Source of the DNA: Rebecca billardiae RCC1528
Lineage: Eukaryota > Haptophyta
Reading direction: 5' to 3'
Assembly: GCA_965240325.2 (NCBI GenBank)
Contig: OZ251229.1
Location: 1,612,001 to 1,676,000, forward strand
Length of the DNA stretch: 64,000 nucleotides
The translations under genes were made by a program, and so were the position numbers. Below the pieces are notes generated by a model. The model had not been told where the DNA came from. It saw only the letters and a program-made list of their open reading frames with translations, and ran no database searches. This document shows positions 41,804 through 50,885 of the stretch, in pieces (within the stretch, counting starts at the first letter, position 1; the number at the start of each line of letters is the position of its first letter).

Positions 41804-43588
41804 ATGGGCAGCAGCGCCGACGGCGCCGGCACGGCGGCCGCTGCACTGCGCAGCATTATCGGGGCGGACGTCGACGACAGCACTGTGGCGGACCTGCTTC
41901 ACCGGGCACATGACGACGTGCAGGCCGCCGTGAACCTCCATTTTGAGGCACCGCCCACCGGCCCGGAGCCCCCTGCTCGCAGTTCGAGAGAGGCGCAGCC
42001 ACCGGTGCGGCAGAGTCCGTGGACAAGCAGTGCGCGAGGCGGTGCAGCGAAGCGTGCGAGCACGCCTGAGCCACCTGCGCCAAAGCGCGCGCGCACGAGC
42101 GATGCGGACACTCGGCCGGCGGATCCCTCGCCCGCGGCTTCTGCCGGTGCAGGGCCGCCACCAACTCCGTCGCCCGCGCCGCCCACGGCGGCCGCGAGCA
42201 AGGCCGCACCGGCTGGCAGGCCGCCGCCGCCGCCGAGGCCATCGTCCAAGCCACTCGCCGAGCGCATGCGCCCGTCCCGCCTTGACGAGCTCCTCGGCCA
42301 GGACGCCGCGCTCACCGATGTGCTCCGGCGGTGCGTCGCTTCTGACAGCCTTCCCAACCTGCTGCTGTGGGGGCCACCCGGCTGCGGCAAGACGAGCTTC
42401 GCGCACGTGATCGGCGCGACGACGGGGCGGCGGTTTCGCGCGCTCTCGGCCGCGAAGGCTGGCGTGAAGGAGCTGCGCGACGAGCTCTCGGCCGCGCAGG
42501 GCGCGCTCGCGCTGTGCGGCGGCGGCGGCGGCGGCGGCGGCTCGCGCGGCGGCGGCTCGCGCAGCGGCGGCGGCGGCACTGTCTTGTTCGTGGATGAGAT
42601 CCATCGCTGGTCCAAGGCGCAGCAGGACTCGCTGCTCTTCGAGACGGAGAAGGGGGTGATCACGCTGATCGGCGCGACGACGGAGAACCCCTCCTTCAGC
42701 CTGAACAACGCGATCCTCAGCCGCTGCCGGCTGCTGACCTTTGGCAAGATTGGCGCAGACCACCTTGTGCGCGTGCTCACGCGCGCGCTGGGCACAGACC
42801 GAGGCCTTGCGGGCGTGCGCGCGGAGCCGGGGGCGCTCGAGGCGGTGGCGAGCGCGGCGGATGGCGACGCGCGCGTCGCGCTGAACGCGCTGGAGCTCGC
42901 GGCGTCTGGCGTCGCGCCGCACGCCGACGGCACGCGCGCCATCGGCCTTGCGGACGTGAAGGCGGCGCTGCAGCGGCGTGCGCTATACGACCGCGCCGGC
43001 GACTTCCACTACGACCTCATCAGCGCGGTGCACAAGGCGCTGCGCGGCGGCGACGCGGACGCGGCGCTGTACTACGTGACGCGGATGCTCACGGCGGGCG
43101 AGGAGCCGCGGTACGTGACGAGGCGGCTCATCCGCTTCGCCGCGGAGGACATCGGCCTCGCCGAGCCGCGCGCGCTGCTGCAAGCGCTGGCGGCCGACCA
43201 AGCTGTCGCCGCGATCGGAATGCCCGAGGCGGGCGTGGTGATCGCGCAGGCGGTCGTCTTCCTCGCGCTCGCGCCCAAGTCGGTGGCGGTGTACGCGGCG
43301 TACAAGGCGGCGGTCAAGGCGTGCGAGGACGAGCCGCACGCGGAGGTGCCGCTGCACATCCGCAACGCGCCCACGCGCATGATGAGGAGTCTCGGCTACG
43401 CAGACGGTTACGCGTACAACCCGGCGGCGGGGTACGCGCGCGGGTGCGAGCAGGGGTACCTGCCGCGCGCGTTCAGCGGCCGCGCCTTCTTCGACCCGGC
43501 AGATTGCGAGGGCGGTCGCGACCTGCGATGTCAGCTCTTCGGCGAAGAGCATGCACATGTGCTCTCAGAGCCGTGCTCTCGGTGCTGA
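41804..43588 (+). CDS. WRNIP1: WRNIP1/RarA (MgsA) AAA+ ATPase with an N-terminal UBA-like domain
   Basis: A 594-aa single-exon protein. The AAA+ core has RPSRLDELLGQ, Walker A GPPGCGKTS (about 189-197), Walker B VLFVDEIHRW (about 260-269), sensor GATTENPSFSLN and an arginine finger in ILSRCRLL. The C-terminal RarA/MgsA tetramerisation part follows (YYVTRMLTAGEEPRYVTRRL, RFAAEDIGLAEP, PLHIRNAPTRMMRSLGY). RarA and WRNIP1 act at stalled replication forks. Human WRNIP1 carries a UBZ4 zinc finger at its N-terminus; here residues about 10-50 (LRSIIGADVDDSTVADLL, DDVQAAVNLHFE) look like a UBA/CUE-type helical domain instead. A Gly/Ser run of about 25 residues is inserted just before Walker B. Confidence 0.9.
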   Translation: MGSSADGAGTAAAALRSIIGADVDDSTVADLLHRAHDDVQAAVNLHFEAPPTGPEPPARSSREAQPPVRQSPWTSSARGGAAKRASTPEPPAPKRARTSDADTRPADPSPAASAGAGPPPTPSPAPPTAAASKAAPAGRPPPPPRPSSKPLAERMRPSRLDELLGQDAALTDVLRRCVASDSLPNLLLWGPPGCGKTSFAHVIGATTGRRFRALSAAKAGVKELRDELSAAQGALALCGGGGGGGGSRGGGSRSGGGGTVLFVDEIHRWSKAQQDSLLFETEKGVITLIGATTENPSFSLNNAILSRCRLLTFGKIGADHLVRVLTRALGTDRGLAGVRAEPGALEAVASAADGDARVALNALELAASGVAPHADGTRAIGLADVKAALQRRALYDRAGDFHYDLISAVHKALRGGDADAALYYVTRMLTAGEEPRYVTRRLIRFAAEDIGLAEPRALLQALAADQAVAAIGMPEAGVVIAQAVVFLALAPKSVAVYAAYKAAVKACEDEPHAEVPLHIRNAPTRMMRSLGYADGYAYNPAAGYARGCEQGYLPRAFSGRAFFDPADCEGGRDLRCQLFGEEHAHVLSEPCSRC

Positions 43589-44046
43589 GCCCGGAGTCTC
43601 CAAATGAAATATTGGACTCCAATGCAATCGGCGCAAGTCGCCGAGGCGCGCGGCGCGCGCGCGGTGGCGATCTCTCTCTCTACTCTCTCTCTCAAGATTC
43701 ATCATCAGCGCAATAATATAAGCGCGTATATTATATATATATATATATATATAAAACCACCTTGTCGTCAGGAGATCGTCGTCAGGCCATCGGCGAATAA
43801 GGCATCCGCGGACCGCGGGCGTCATCGCGCACAGTCAATGTCAGTGATGGACACGACGAGCAGTGCTGTCGTCGGAGTGATCAGTGAGTGCGATGCGCCA
43901 ACGACGGCCTTCCGACAACTGCTGCTACGAAAGCATGCGCAGGCGATCGGCCGGCGCCAAGCGCTCGCGGCGCATCTGCGCGTAGACAGAAGACAGCAGC
44001 ACTGGCCGTGCCGACGCTGCCGACGAGCCACCCGCGCAGCCCGTGA
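43589..44046. other. Intergenic with TA microsatellite
   Basis: 458 bp between convergent genes; a TA run of about 30 bp lies at 43725-43754. No gene is seen. Confidence 0.55.
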
Positions 44047-47000
44047 CTAGACAAACTTGCGGCGGCCGAGCGGCTTGGAGACGAAGTCGACGCTCGAGTA
44101 GGCCTCCGCCCAGCCGCGCGCCTGGAAGAGCGCGCGCTGCTCCTCCTCGGGCAGCCCAGTGACGCCCACGTAGATGCGCTTGCACATCTCCTGCTGGCCA
44201 CGGCCGTCGAGGATGTCGATCTGCTTCTCGATGTGCTGCGGGCCGCCGAGCGTCTTGCCGATGTGTATAAGCAGCGACTCGAGCCGCTCGTCCGCGTAGT
44301 GCCCGCCGTCCAGCAGCAGGCGCACCGCGGCGAGTCGCAGCGCGTTCTCGCCAAACGCGTCGCCCGACTCCCCGAACGGGAACGAGCAGTAGAGCTCGAC
44401 GGCTGCGAGGGGCTCGGGCGGCGCGAGCGCGCGCGAGAGGATGTACCCGAGCTCCTCATACAGTGAGAGGTCGCGCCGTGCCGCGGGATCGAGGCTGAGC
44501 GCCTGCTCAAGCAGGGGCCGCAGCGGCGCGCGCGGCTCGCCGAGCTCGCGCGCGGCGCGCACGAGGCCCAGTCGTGCGCCGACGGAGGGCTCGTTCGCTG
44601 GGCCGGCGGTTGGCGGGTCAGCGTGCGCGCGCGCGGCGCGCGCGGCCGCGACGGCGCGCGCCAGCGCGGCTGACGTCACACTCGAGGCGGCGTCGGCGGC
44701 GGCCTCCGCCGCGGCGCCGACGGCTGCCAGGAGCAGCGCGCTGCCGCCGTCATCACTCTCAGCGCCGCCCTCGGCGCCGCCCTCGGCGCCGCCTCCCGCG
44801 CTGGCAGCGGGCGCGGCAGGGACGGAGGTCGCGGCGGCTGCCGGTGCCGCGGCGGCAGCCTCCGGGCGTGTCGCCGCGGTGCCAGCAGACGCGGGCGACG
44901 CAACGACCAGCGTGGGAGCAACGGCCGGCTCAGAGCCCGTCATGGCAGGAGTGGCGGTGCCGCCCGCCTTGGGCGTAGCCCCCGCACCCGCGGCCGTGCG
45001 CCGCGCGCCCGCAGCCGCCGTCGATGCGCCTGGCTTGGCGGCCGCCGCCGCCGCCGCGGAGGTGGCAGCCGCGCCGCGCTTGGCTACGGTGGCGCCTGCC
45101 GCGGGCGCGCGTGGCGCGGGTGCCGCGCCCGCGCCAGCCTTGGCGGCGGTGGCGGTGGCGGTGGTCTTGGGCTTGGCCGGCGCAGCCCCGGCGGCGGCGG
45201 AGGAGGAGGACGTCGGCGGCGCCTTGCGTGCGCCAGCGACCGCGGCCGCGCCGGCCGCTCCCGCCTTTGCGGCCGCGCCGTCCGGCCCGAGCTTGCCAGC
45301 TGCGGCGGCACCGGCGCGCGCGGGCGGCGCAGCGGCGCGGGCTGCGGGCCGCGCAGCACTGGCGGTGCTGGCCGCCGCGGCGTTCGTGGGCTTGGGCGCG
45401 CAAGCGGCCGGCCTCGCGCCAGCCGCTCCGGTCGGCTTCTTCGCCGCCGCGCCGCCTGCGCCCGGCTTGGCACCGGCCGCGCCAGCGCCGCCTTTTGCGC
45501 CCGGCGGCCCGGCGGGCGGCGCCGCGGCGGCTGCCCTCGCCGCGGCGGCGGCAGCCAGCTCCGCTCGCGCGGTGGGAGCGCTCGCCTCGAGCGCGCCCCG
45601 CGGCCGACCCTCCAGCTCGATCGCGCGCTCGAAGGCGGCCTTGGCCCCGCGTACCAGCGCCGTCGCGTCGTCTGACGGCTCGGCGCCCGCGGTGCCCGGC
45701 GCCGTCGGCGCCGCCGCTGCGCCCGCCGTCTGCGCTGCCGAGCCCGAGCCGAGGTCCGCGCTGAGATCTGCGAGGGCCAGCAGCGCGTCCCCGTGGAGCT
45801 CGTGGCAGCGCGCGTCGTGTGGCGCGAGTGAGACGAGCAGCCGCGTGCTGGCGAGCACGGAGCGCGCGGCGTCGCGCGCGCGCGAGCCCGCCGCACGCGC
45901 GCCACTGCCCACCACCACCATCACCACGCCCTCCTCGCCGCGCGTCGCGCCGCCGCCGCTTGGGCCGCCGGCGAGCGCCGCGCGCGCTGCCGCGCCCGCG
46001 AGCGCGTACGCGGCAGGCTCTTCGCCAGCAGCCGCGAGCGCGTGCGCCCACTCTGCGCGCAGCGCGGCGCGGTCTGCGAGCACGGCGCGCACGAGCGGCG
46101 GCGGCGGCTGCGCGAGCGCGCTGTTGCCGAGCGCGAGCAGCAGCGCCGCCGCGCACGCCTCGCCGACCGCGCACGCCGCGCACGCCTCGCGCAGCCGATC
46201 TCGCGCAATCTCGGCACGAGCCAATAGGAGCGCGGCGCGCGGCACGTCCGCGCAGAGGTGTGAGCACGTGCACGTCAGGGCGAGCGGCGCGTGCGGCGCG
46301 GGGCCGGCGTCGGGCGCAGCGGCGGACGCCGGAGCGGCTGCGCCCGCCGGCGGACCCGCGCCACGCCAGTCGTGCGCGCGGGTGGGCAGCGCGGCGGCGG
46401 CGCGCGCGAGCGCCCGAGCAAGCCTCGCCGTCACCTGCGCCACCGGCGGTTCGGCCGGCGCCTGCGCTGAGCCCTCCGCGCCGCGCGCGAGCCGCCCGGC
46501 TGCGGCGGGGAGGTCGAGTGTCTCGAGCAGCGCGATGCCGTGGTACAGGCACGCGTCTTCGTACAGCACGACGGGGCTCGCCCAGGGCTCCACACGATGG
46601 TGCACCAGGTGGGCCGGGCGAGGGCCCGTGGCGCCAGCTGAGCGAGCAGCGCCCGAGGCGGCGGCGGCAGCCCCGGCAGCGCCGCCGTCCGCGTCCGGTG
46701 CGGCTGCTGCTGCCCCGTGCGCAGAGGATCGCCATGCGGCGCGGGGCGAGAGCAGCGTGCACGCGCCCACGAGAGGCGGCAGCGCGTCCGACGCCCTGCC
46801 GAGCGCGAGCAACGCCCGGCCGTGCAGCAGCAGGACGATGGGCGCGGCACGCGCCTCGTCTGCAGCCTTCAACGCGGCCTCAGCCGCCGCCTCCGCCTCC
46901 GACGCCTGTGCGCGGCAGGCCGCCTCGTCGGCCTCGTCGGCGCCAGCGCCGGCGGCGCCGCCCGCCGTGCCCGCACCCACGCCGCCGGCGCCCCGCGCCA

Positions 47001-48036
47001 CGCCGAGCCGCTTCGACTGCCACTCGTGCAGCCTCGCCAGCTCGTCCGCCTCGGCGCCGCCGCCGCCTCCCGCGGCGAGCACCGCGCGACGCTTCAGCTC
47101 GATTGCCCGGAGCGCTTGCGCGGGGTCGGACTGCTGCGAGGGCGGCACGCCGGCGGCGTCCATGAGCGCGCGGATCTCGTCCGCCTCCATGCTCTCGGCC
47201 CCATCGCCGGCCTCCTCGCCCGCGCCCGCGCGTGACGGCTTGGCGGGCGCCGCCGCCTCGCCGAGCCCAAGCCCCACCTGTAGCCGTGCCTCGAGGGCGA
47301 GGGCGGCCGCCAGCGTGTGCGCGCCCGCTGCGGAGGGCTCCTTCTTGAGCAGCGTCTTGAGCCGCTCGCGCGCGCGGCCGAGCCACCATGCCGCCGGATC
47401 GGAGCCGGGCGGCATCGACTTGCGCTCCTGCGCGCGCTCGGGCCGCGCGGCGCGGCTCGCAGGCCATGCGGCCTCTGCGCTCAGCGCGGCCTCGAGCCGA
47501 GCCGAGAGCAGGCAGACGCGCACAAAGAGAGGCATGCCCGGCTTGAGCGGCTTCCCGCCCGGCGCGGAGACCTCCGTGCTCGTCTGTAGCGCCTCGTCCA
47601 GCTTGCCGTCGAGGGCCTGCAGCTGCGCCAGCTCGAGCTTTTGCGTCGAGGGCGAGTTGAAGCGCTTCTGGGCGGTCTCTCGCGCCTCGCGCGCGCCGTC
47701 CGCGCACGCGGCGCCAAGGCGCGAGAGCGCGAGCGCGCGGCCGGTGGCGACGCGAATGGACTTCTTCGCCACCGCCTCATCCGGAAGCGCCGGCTCGAAC
47801 GCCGCGAGCGCGCCATCCACATCGCCTGCCTCCAACAGCAGCTCACCGAGCAGAGCGCGCGCATCCGCCGCGCCCTGCGCGACGGCGCGTCGGGCGAAGG
47901 GCAGCGCGCAGGGGAAGCTGGCGACGTGGTGGAGCTCGTCCGCACGGCTCAAGCTCTCCTCGCCCGGGAGCACTCCAGAGCTGTGCACGCTCTTCTCCAG
48001 TGCGTTCGCCGCTCGCTCGGCGGCGAGCTGAGCCAT
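44047..48036 (-). CDS. Large Ala-rich TPR-like protein, unknown function
   Basis: A 1329-aa single-exon protein. The N-terminal half has helical pairs with TPR-like spacing (ARALLGELLLEAGDVDGALA, LALSRLGAA, LAQLQALDGKLDEALQTS). A central Ala/Gly/Pro/Lys tract of about 200 residues is of low complexity. The C-terminal 130 residues are the least biased and are likely conserved: ELGYILSRALAPPEPLAAVE, YCSFPFGESGDAFGENALRL, GKTLGGPQHIEKQIDILDG and a final VDFVSKPLGRRKFV. I do not recognise the family. The frame is open upstream to 48372; ATG 48036 was chosen because the extension (about 112 residues) has no conserved features and runs into the array. The long open frame on the opposite strand is a composition artefact. 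Confidence 0.7.
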   Translation of the reverse strand: MAQLAAERAANALEKSVHSSGVLPGEESLSRADELHHVASFPCALPFARRAVAQGAADARALLGELLLEAGDVDGALAAFEPALPDEAVAKKSIRVATGRALALSRLGAACADGAREARETAQKRFNSPSTQKLELAQLQALDGKLDEALQTSTEVSAPGGKPLKPGMPLFVRVCLLSARLEAALSAEAAWPASRAARPERAQERKSMPPGSDPAAWWLGRARERLKTLLKKEPSAAGAHTLAAALALEARLQVGLGLGEAAAPAKPSRAGAGEEAGDGAESMEADEIRALMDAAGVPPSQQSDPAQALRAIELKRRAVLAAGGGGGAEADELARLHEWQSKRLGVARGAGGVGAGTAGGAAGAGADEADEAACRAQASEAEAAAEAALKAADEARAAPIVLLLHGRALLALGRASDALPPLVGACTLLSPRAAWRSSAHGAAAAAPDADGGAAGAAAAASGAARSAGATGPRPAHLVHHRVEPWASPVVLYEDACLYHGIALLETLDLPAAAGRLARGAEGSAQAPAEPPVAQVTARLARALARAAAALPTRAHDWRGAGPPAGAAAPASAAAPDAGPAPHAPLALTCTCSHLCADVPRAALLLARAEIARDRLREACAACAVGEACAAALLLALGNSALAQPPPPLVRAVLADRAALRAEWAHALAAAGEEPAAYALAGAAARAALAGGPSGGGATRGEEGVVMVVVGSGARAAGSRARDAARSVLASTRLLVSLAPHDARCHELHGDALLALADLSADLGSGSAAQTAGAAAAPTAPGTAGAEPSDDATALVRGAKAAFERAIELEGRPRGALEASAPTARAELAAAAAARAAAAAPPAGPPGAKGGAGAAGAKPGAGGAAAKKPTGAAGARPAACAPKPTNAAAASTASAARPAARAAAPPARAGAAAAGKLGPDGAAAKAGAAGAAAVAGARKAPPTSSSSAAAGAAPAKPKTTATATAAKAGAGAAPAPRAPAAGATVAKRGAAATSAAAAAAAKPGASTAAAGARRTAAGAGATPKAGGTATPAMTGSEPAVAPTLVVASPASAGTAATRPEAAAAAPAAAATSVPAAPAASAGGGAEGGAEGGAESDDGGSALLLAAVGAAAEAAADAASSVTSAALARAVAAARAARAHADPPTAGPANEPSVGARLGLVRAARELGEPRAPLRPLLEQALSLDPAARRDLSLYEELGYILSRALAPPEPLAAVELYCSFPFGESGDAFGENALRLAAVRLLLDGGHYADERLESLLIHIGKTLGGPQHIEKQIDILDGRGQQEMCKRIYVGVTGLPEEEQRALFQARGWAEAYSSVDFVSKPLGRRKFV

Positions 48037-48170
48037 GCTCCCAGTGATGAAATGACGATCGATGCCCGGCCAGGCCCACCCACAGAAGGGCGGGGCCGGG
48101 GCAAGAATCACGGTGCAAACAAAAGCATGGAGTCCGCACACGAGCAAGGGCGGGCCTTGTGGGGTGGCCA

Positions 48171-48179
48171 GGTCAAGGG
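48171..48179 (+). repeat. Target-site copy 1 (GGTCAAGGG)
   Basis: First of three identical 9-bp copies that bracket two long-TIR elements; the others are at 50875-50883 and 53431-53439. Confidence 0.75.
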
Positions 48180-50874
48180 CGGGGAACTTACAGTTTACTA
48201 AGAATAAGAGACGCACACAGCTCAGGCAGGCGAGATTCAGACCGTCTGAATCGGCCCCCTCATCGCTCAGACCGGTCTGAGCGAGGGCCCGATTCAGACG
48301 GTTTTTGGGCCCGCCCCACTGGCGAGCGCGCTGCGGGAGTGCGGGACGCACCTCGCACTGGGGGCGGTGCACACTGCACTCACGGCGCGCCGCGATGTGT
48401 TCGGGCGGTGGATGGGGCTGAATCGGCCGAGAGTGACGGTGCGATCGGCCGCGATGCGTCTGCCATCACCCAGTGAGCTCGTGCGGTGCCAGCTCGCCCT
48501 TCGCTTCGTCGCCACTCGCAATCGCACCAGTCGCGCGCGTCCATGGCTTGCCTTTCGCGCGCTGTGTTCTCGCGGAGTGTGTGCTTGGCAGCAGGGTGCT
48601 CGTGGCCGGTGGTTGCCGTCGCAGAGGATCGGAATGTGCGCAGCTACGCTACATCCCAGACACCATGTGCCCGTCCTCGTCGAGCGTTGGAGAGACACGC
48701 GTGTCGCGCATGCGCTCGCGGAAGCAGGCTGCACAGCGGCGCGCGGGCGTGGCTGCGCGCGCATGACAAGGTGCACCACACAGCTGCCCCCGCCATGAGC
48801 ACCAGCTGTGCACGCACCTCTTCCGTGTTGTCTGCTCCGCCAGGCCGCCACGGTGCGGAGACTGCGCGCGTCAGACACCGACAGTCAGCGGCCACAGCTG
48901 ACACGGTTGCGTGCGGCAGCAATCTGGCTCACAGCTTTCTCTCGGAAGCGATGGCCACGTCGACCGGCTGGCACCGTCGGTGCGCTCAGCGATGGCGCGA
49001 CATCGCTGCCACCTACCGCTGGGGACTCCTCGCGCAATAAAGCCCTCGTTCCTCGTCGGAAGGGCGGGCGTGATCGCTCCACGCATCGCTCACGCTGCTC
49101 GCCTTGCTCACGGCCACGCTTGCGCTCACGCTCGCGACATCGGCCGCGCCACCGCCCGTGGTCGTACTCTCGGTCACCACCGCCGTGGTGGTTTCGGGTG
49201 CTTACGTTTGACCTGGTCTACCGTGCGCCGGCAGCCGCCAGGCGAGTGCATTGGCCTCCGGCCGGCAGGGCGGCCGTTCTCACTCTGCGAGTGCGCGCGC
49301 TGGCGCGAACTGCTTCGGTACGCATGCCCGGCGTCCTGATTCAGACGGCAAGTGCATCTGCATCCGCCCGACACGCCGCCCACTGAGCGCCAGGCGCCGG
49401 ACCGATGGTGCTATTGCTGCAGCTGGGCGGATCAGGTGCCGAGCTTCTGACGCTGTGCACGTTGCGAAACCCATCGCCATTGCCGCACCCGTCCGCATGC
49501 GCATGGGACGGCGCTGCTTGAGGCGCTGCCATCAGGCGCGCGGCGGGCGGCCTCCGCCCTCGGCACCGCCGCCGAAGTGCGAGACGCGGAAGCGGAGGTC
49601 TCGCCCACGTACAGCGCTGCTCTGCGCGCCGCGCGGGACACGCCCACCACGCCCAGTTCTTCGGCAAACTCCCGAGGCTCCGAGCGCCGACGCTGTATGT
49701 GACGAGTTGAGCCCTGCTGCACAGCTTCTGACAGGCTAAGTCTCGGACTCTGCTGCAAGCTGCATTTAATAAAAACAAATGGCGGTGGGATAAAAAGTTA
49801 AAAGTGGCTGCAGCAATTCCCATTCCACAAGTCATCTCCCCTCATAACGCTAGTACGGCTGCGTTGAGGCTACCAACACGAGCAACAGCAGTTGCTGTCT
49901 CAGCCGCAACATCTGCAGCAGCTGCTGGTCCTTGGAGCAGCACTCCCGCGACAGCGCGCCCCCGAAGGAGCTGCGTGCGCGGCTGCTCGGACGACTGTGC
50001 CTATTGCTGCCGCTCAGCCGAGCATCGTGCCACAGCTGCCGGAGGTGCAAGGGCTGCGAGTGCTGTTGGCGAGTGCGGGTGTACCAGTGGCAGCGATTGG
50101 GGTGACTGCCACCGGCGCTGCTGCTGTTTCATCAATCGAAGCTGCAGCAACGGCTGCATCAGCTGCTGCACGCCATGGCATGTGCCAGTGACCTGTGTGC
50201 GCCGTGGCCGCTGACTGTCGGTGTCTCACGCGCGCAGTCTCCGCACCGTGGCGGCCTGGCGGAGCAGACAACACGGAAGAGGTGCGTACACAGCTGGTGC
50301 TCATGGCGGGGGCAGCTGTGTGGTGCACCTTGTCATGCGCGCGCAGCCACGCCCGCGCGCCGCTGTGCACTACCTGCTTCCGCGAGCGCATGCGCGACAC
50401 GCGTGTCTCTCCAACGCTCGACGAGGACGGGCACATGGTGTCTGGGATGTAGCGTAGCTGCGCACATTCCGATCCTCCGCGACGGCCACCACCGGCCACG
50501 AGCACCCTGCTGCCAAGCACACACTGCGCGAGAACACAGCGCGCGAACGGAAAGCCATGGACGCGCGCGACCGTGGTGCGATTGCGAGTGGCGACGAAGC
50601 GAAGGGCGAGCTGGCACCGCACGAGCTCACTGGGTGATGGCAGACGCATCGCGGCCGATCGCACCGTCACTCTCGGCCGATTCAGCCCCATCCACCGCCC
50701 GAACACATCGCGGCGCGCCGTGAGTGCAGTGTGCACCGCCCCCAATGCGAGGTGCGTCCCGCAGCGCGCTCGCCAGTGGGGCGGGCCCAAAAACATCTGC
50801 TGAATCGGGCCCTCGCTCAGACCGGTCTGAGCGAGGGGGCCGATTCAGATGACGGTCTGACTGTAAGTTCCCCG
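48180..50874. mobile_element. Long-TIR Mutator-like element 1, non-autonomous
   Basis: A 2695-bp unit. The arms are 48180-48895 (716 bp) and 50204-50874 (671 bp), inverted and highly similar, both ending CGGGGAACTTACAG at the outside. Each arm contains an 18-bp perfect palindrome (gctcagaccggtctgagc). The left arm has a 43-bp block (48195-48237) missing from the right arm. It is flanked by perfect 9-bp duplications GGTCAAGGG. The spacer (about 1.3 kb) has no recognisable transposase. Long arms plus a 9-bp duplication fit Mutator-like elements. Element 2 is homologous along its length, in reversed orientation. Confidence 0.85.
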
Positions 50875-50885
50875 GGTCAAGGGCC
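50875..50885 (+). repeat. Shared target-site copy 2 (GGTCAAGGGCC)
   Basis: A single copy serves as the right duplication of element 1 and the left duplication of element 2. Confidence 0.75.

Noticed and set aside
44441-48031. 1196-codon open frame on the plus strand
   Set aside because: It is antisense to the TPR-like gene. Its product is nearly all Ala/Ser/Pro/Arg, as expected from GC-rich codons read backwards, and it has no domain.
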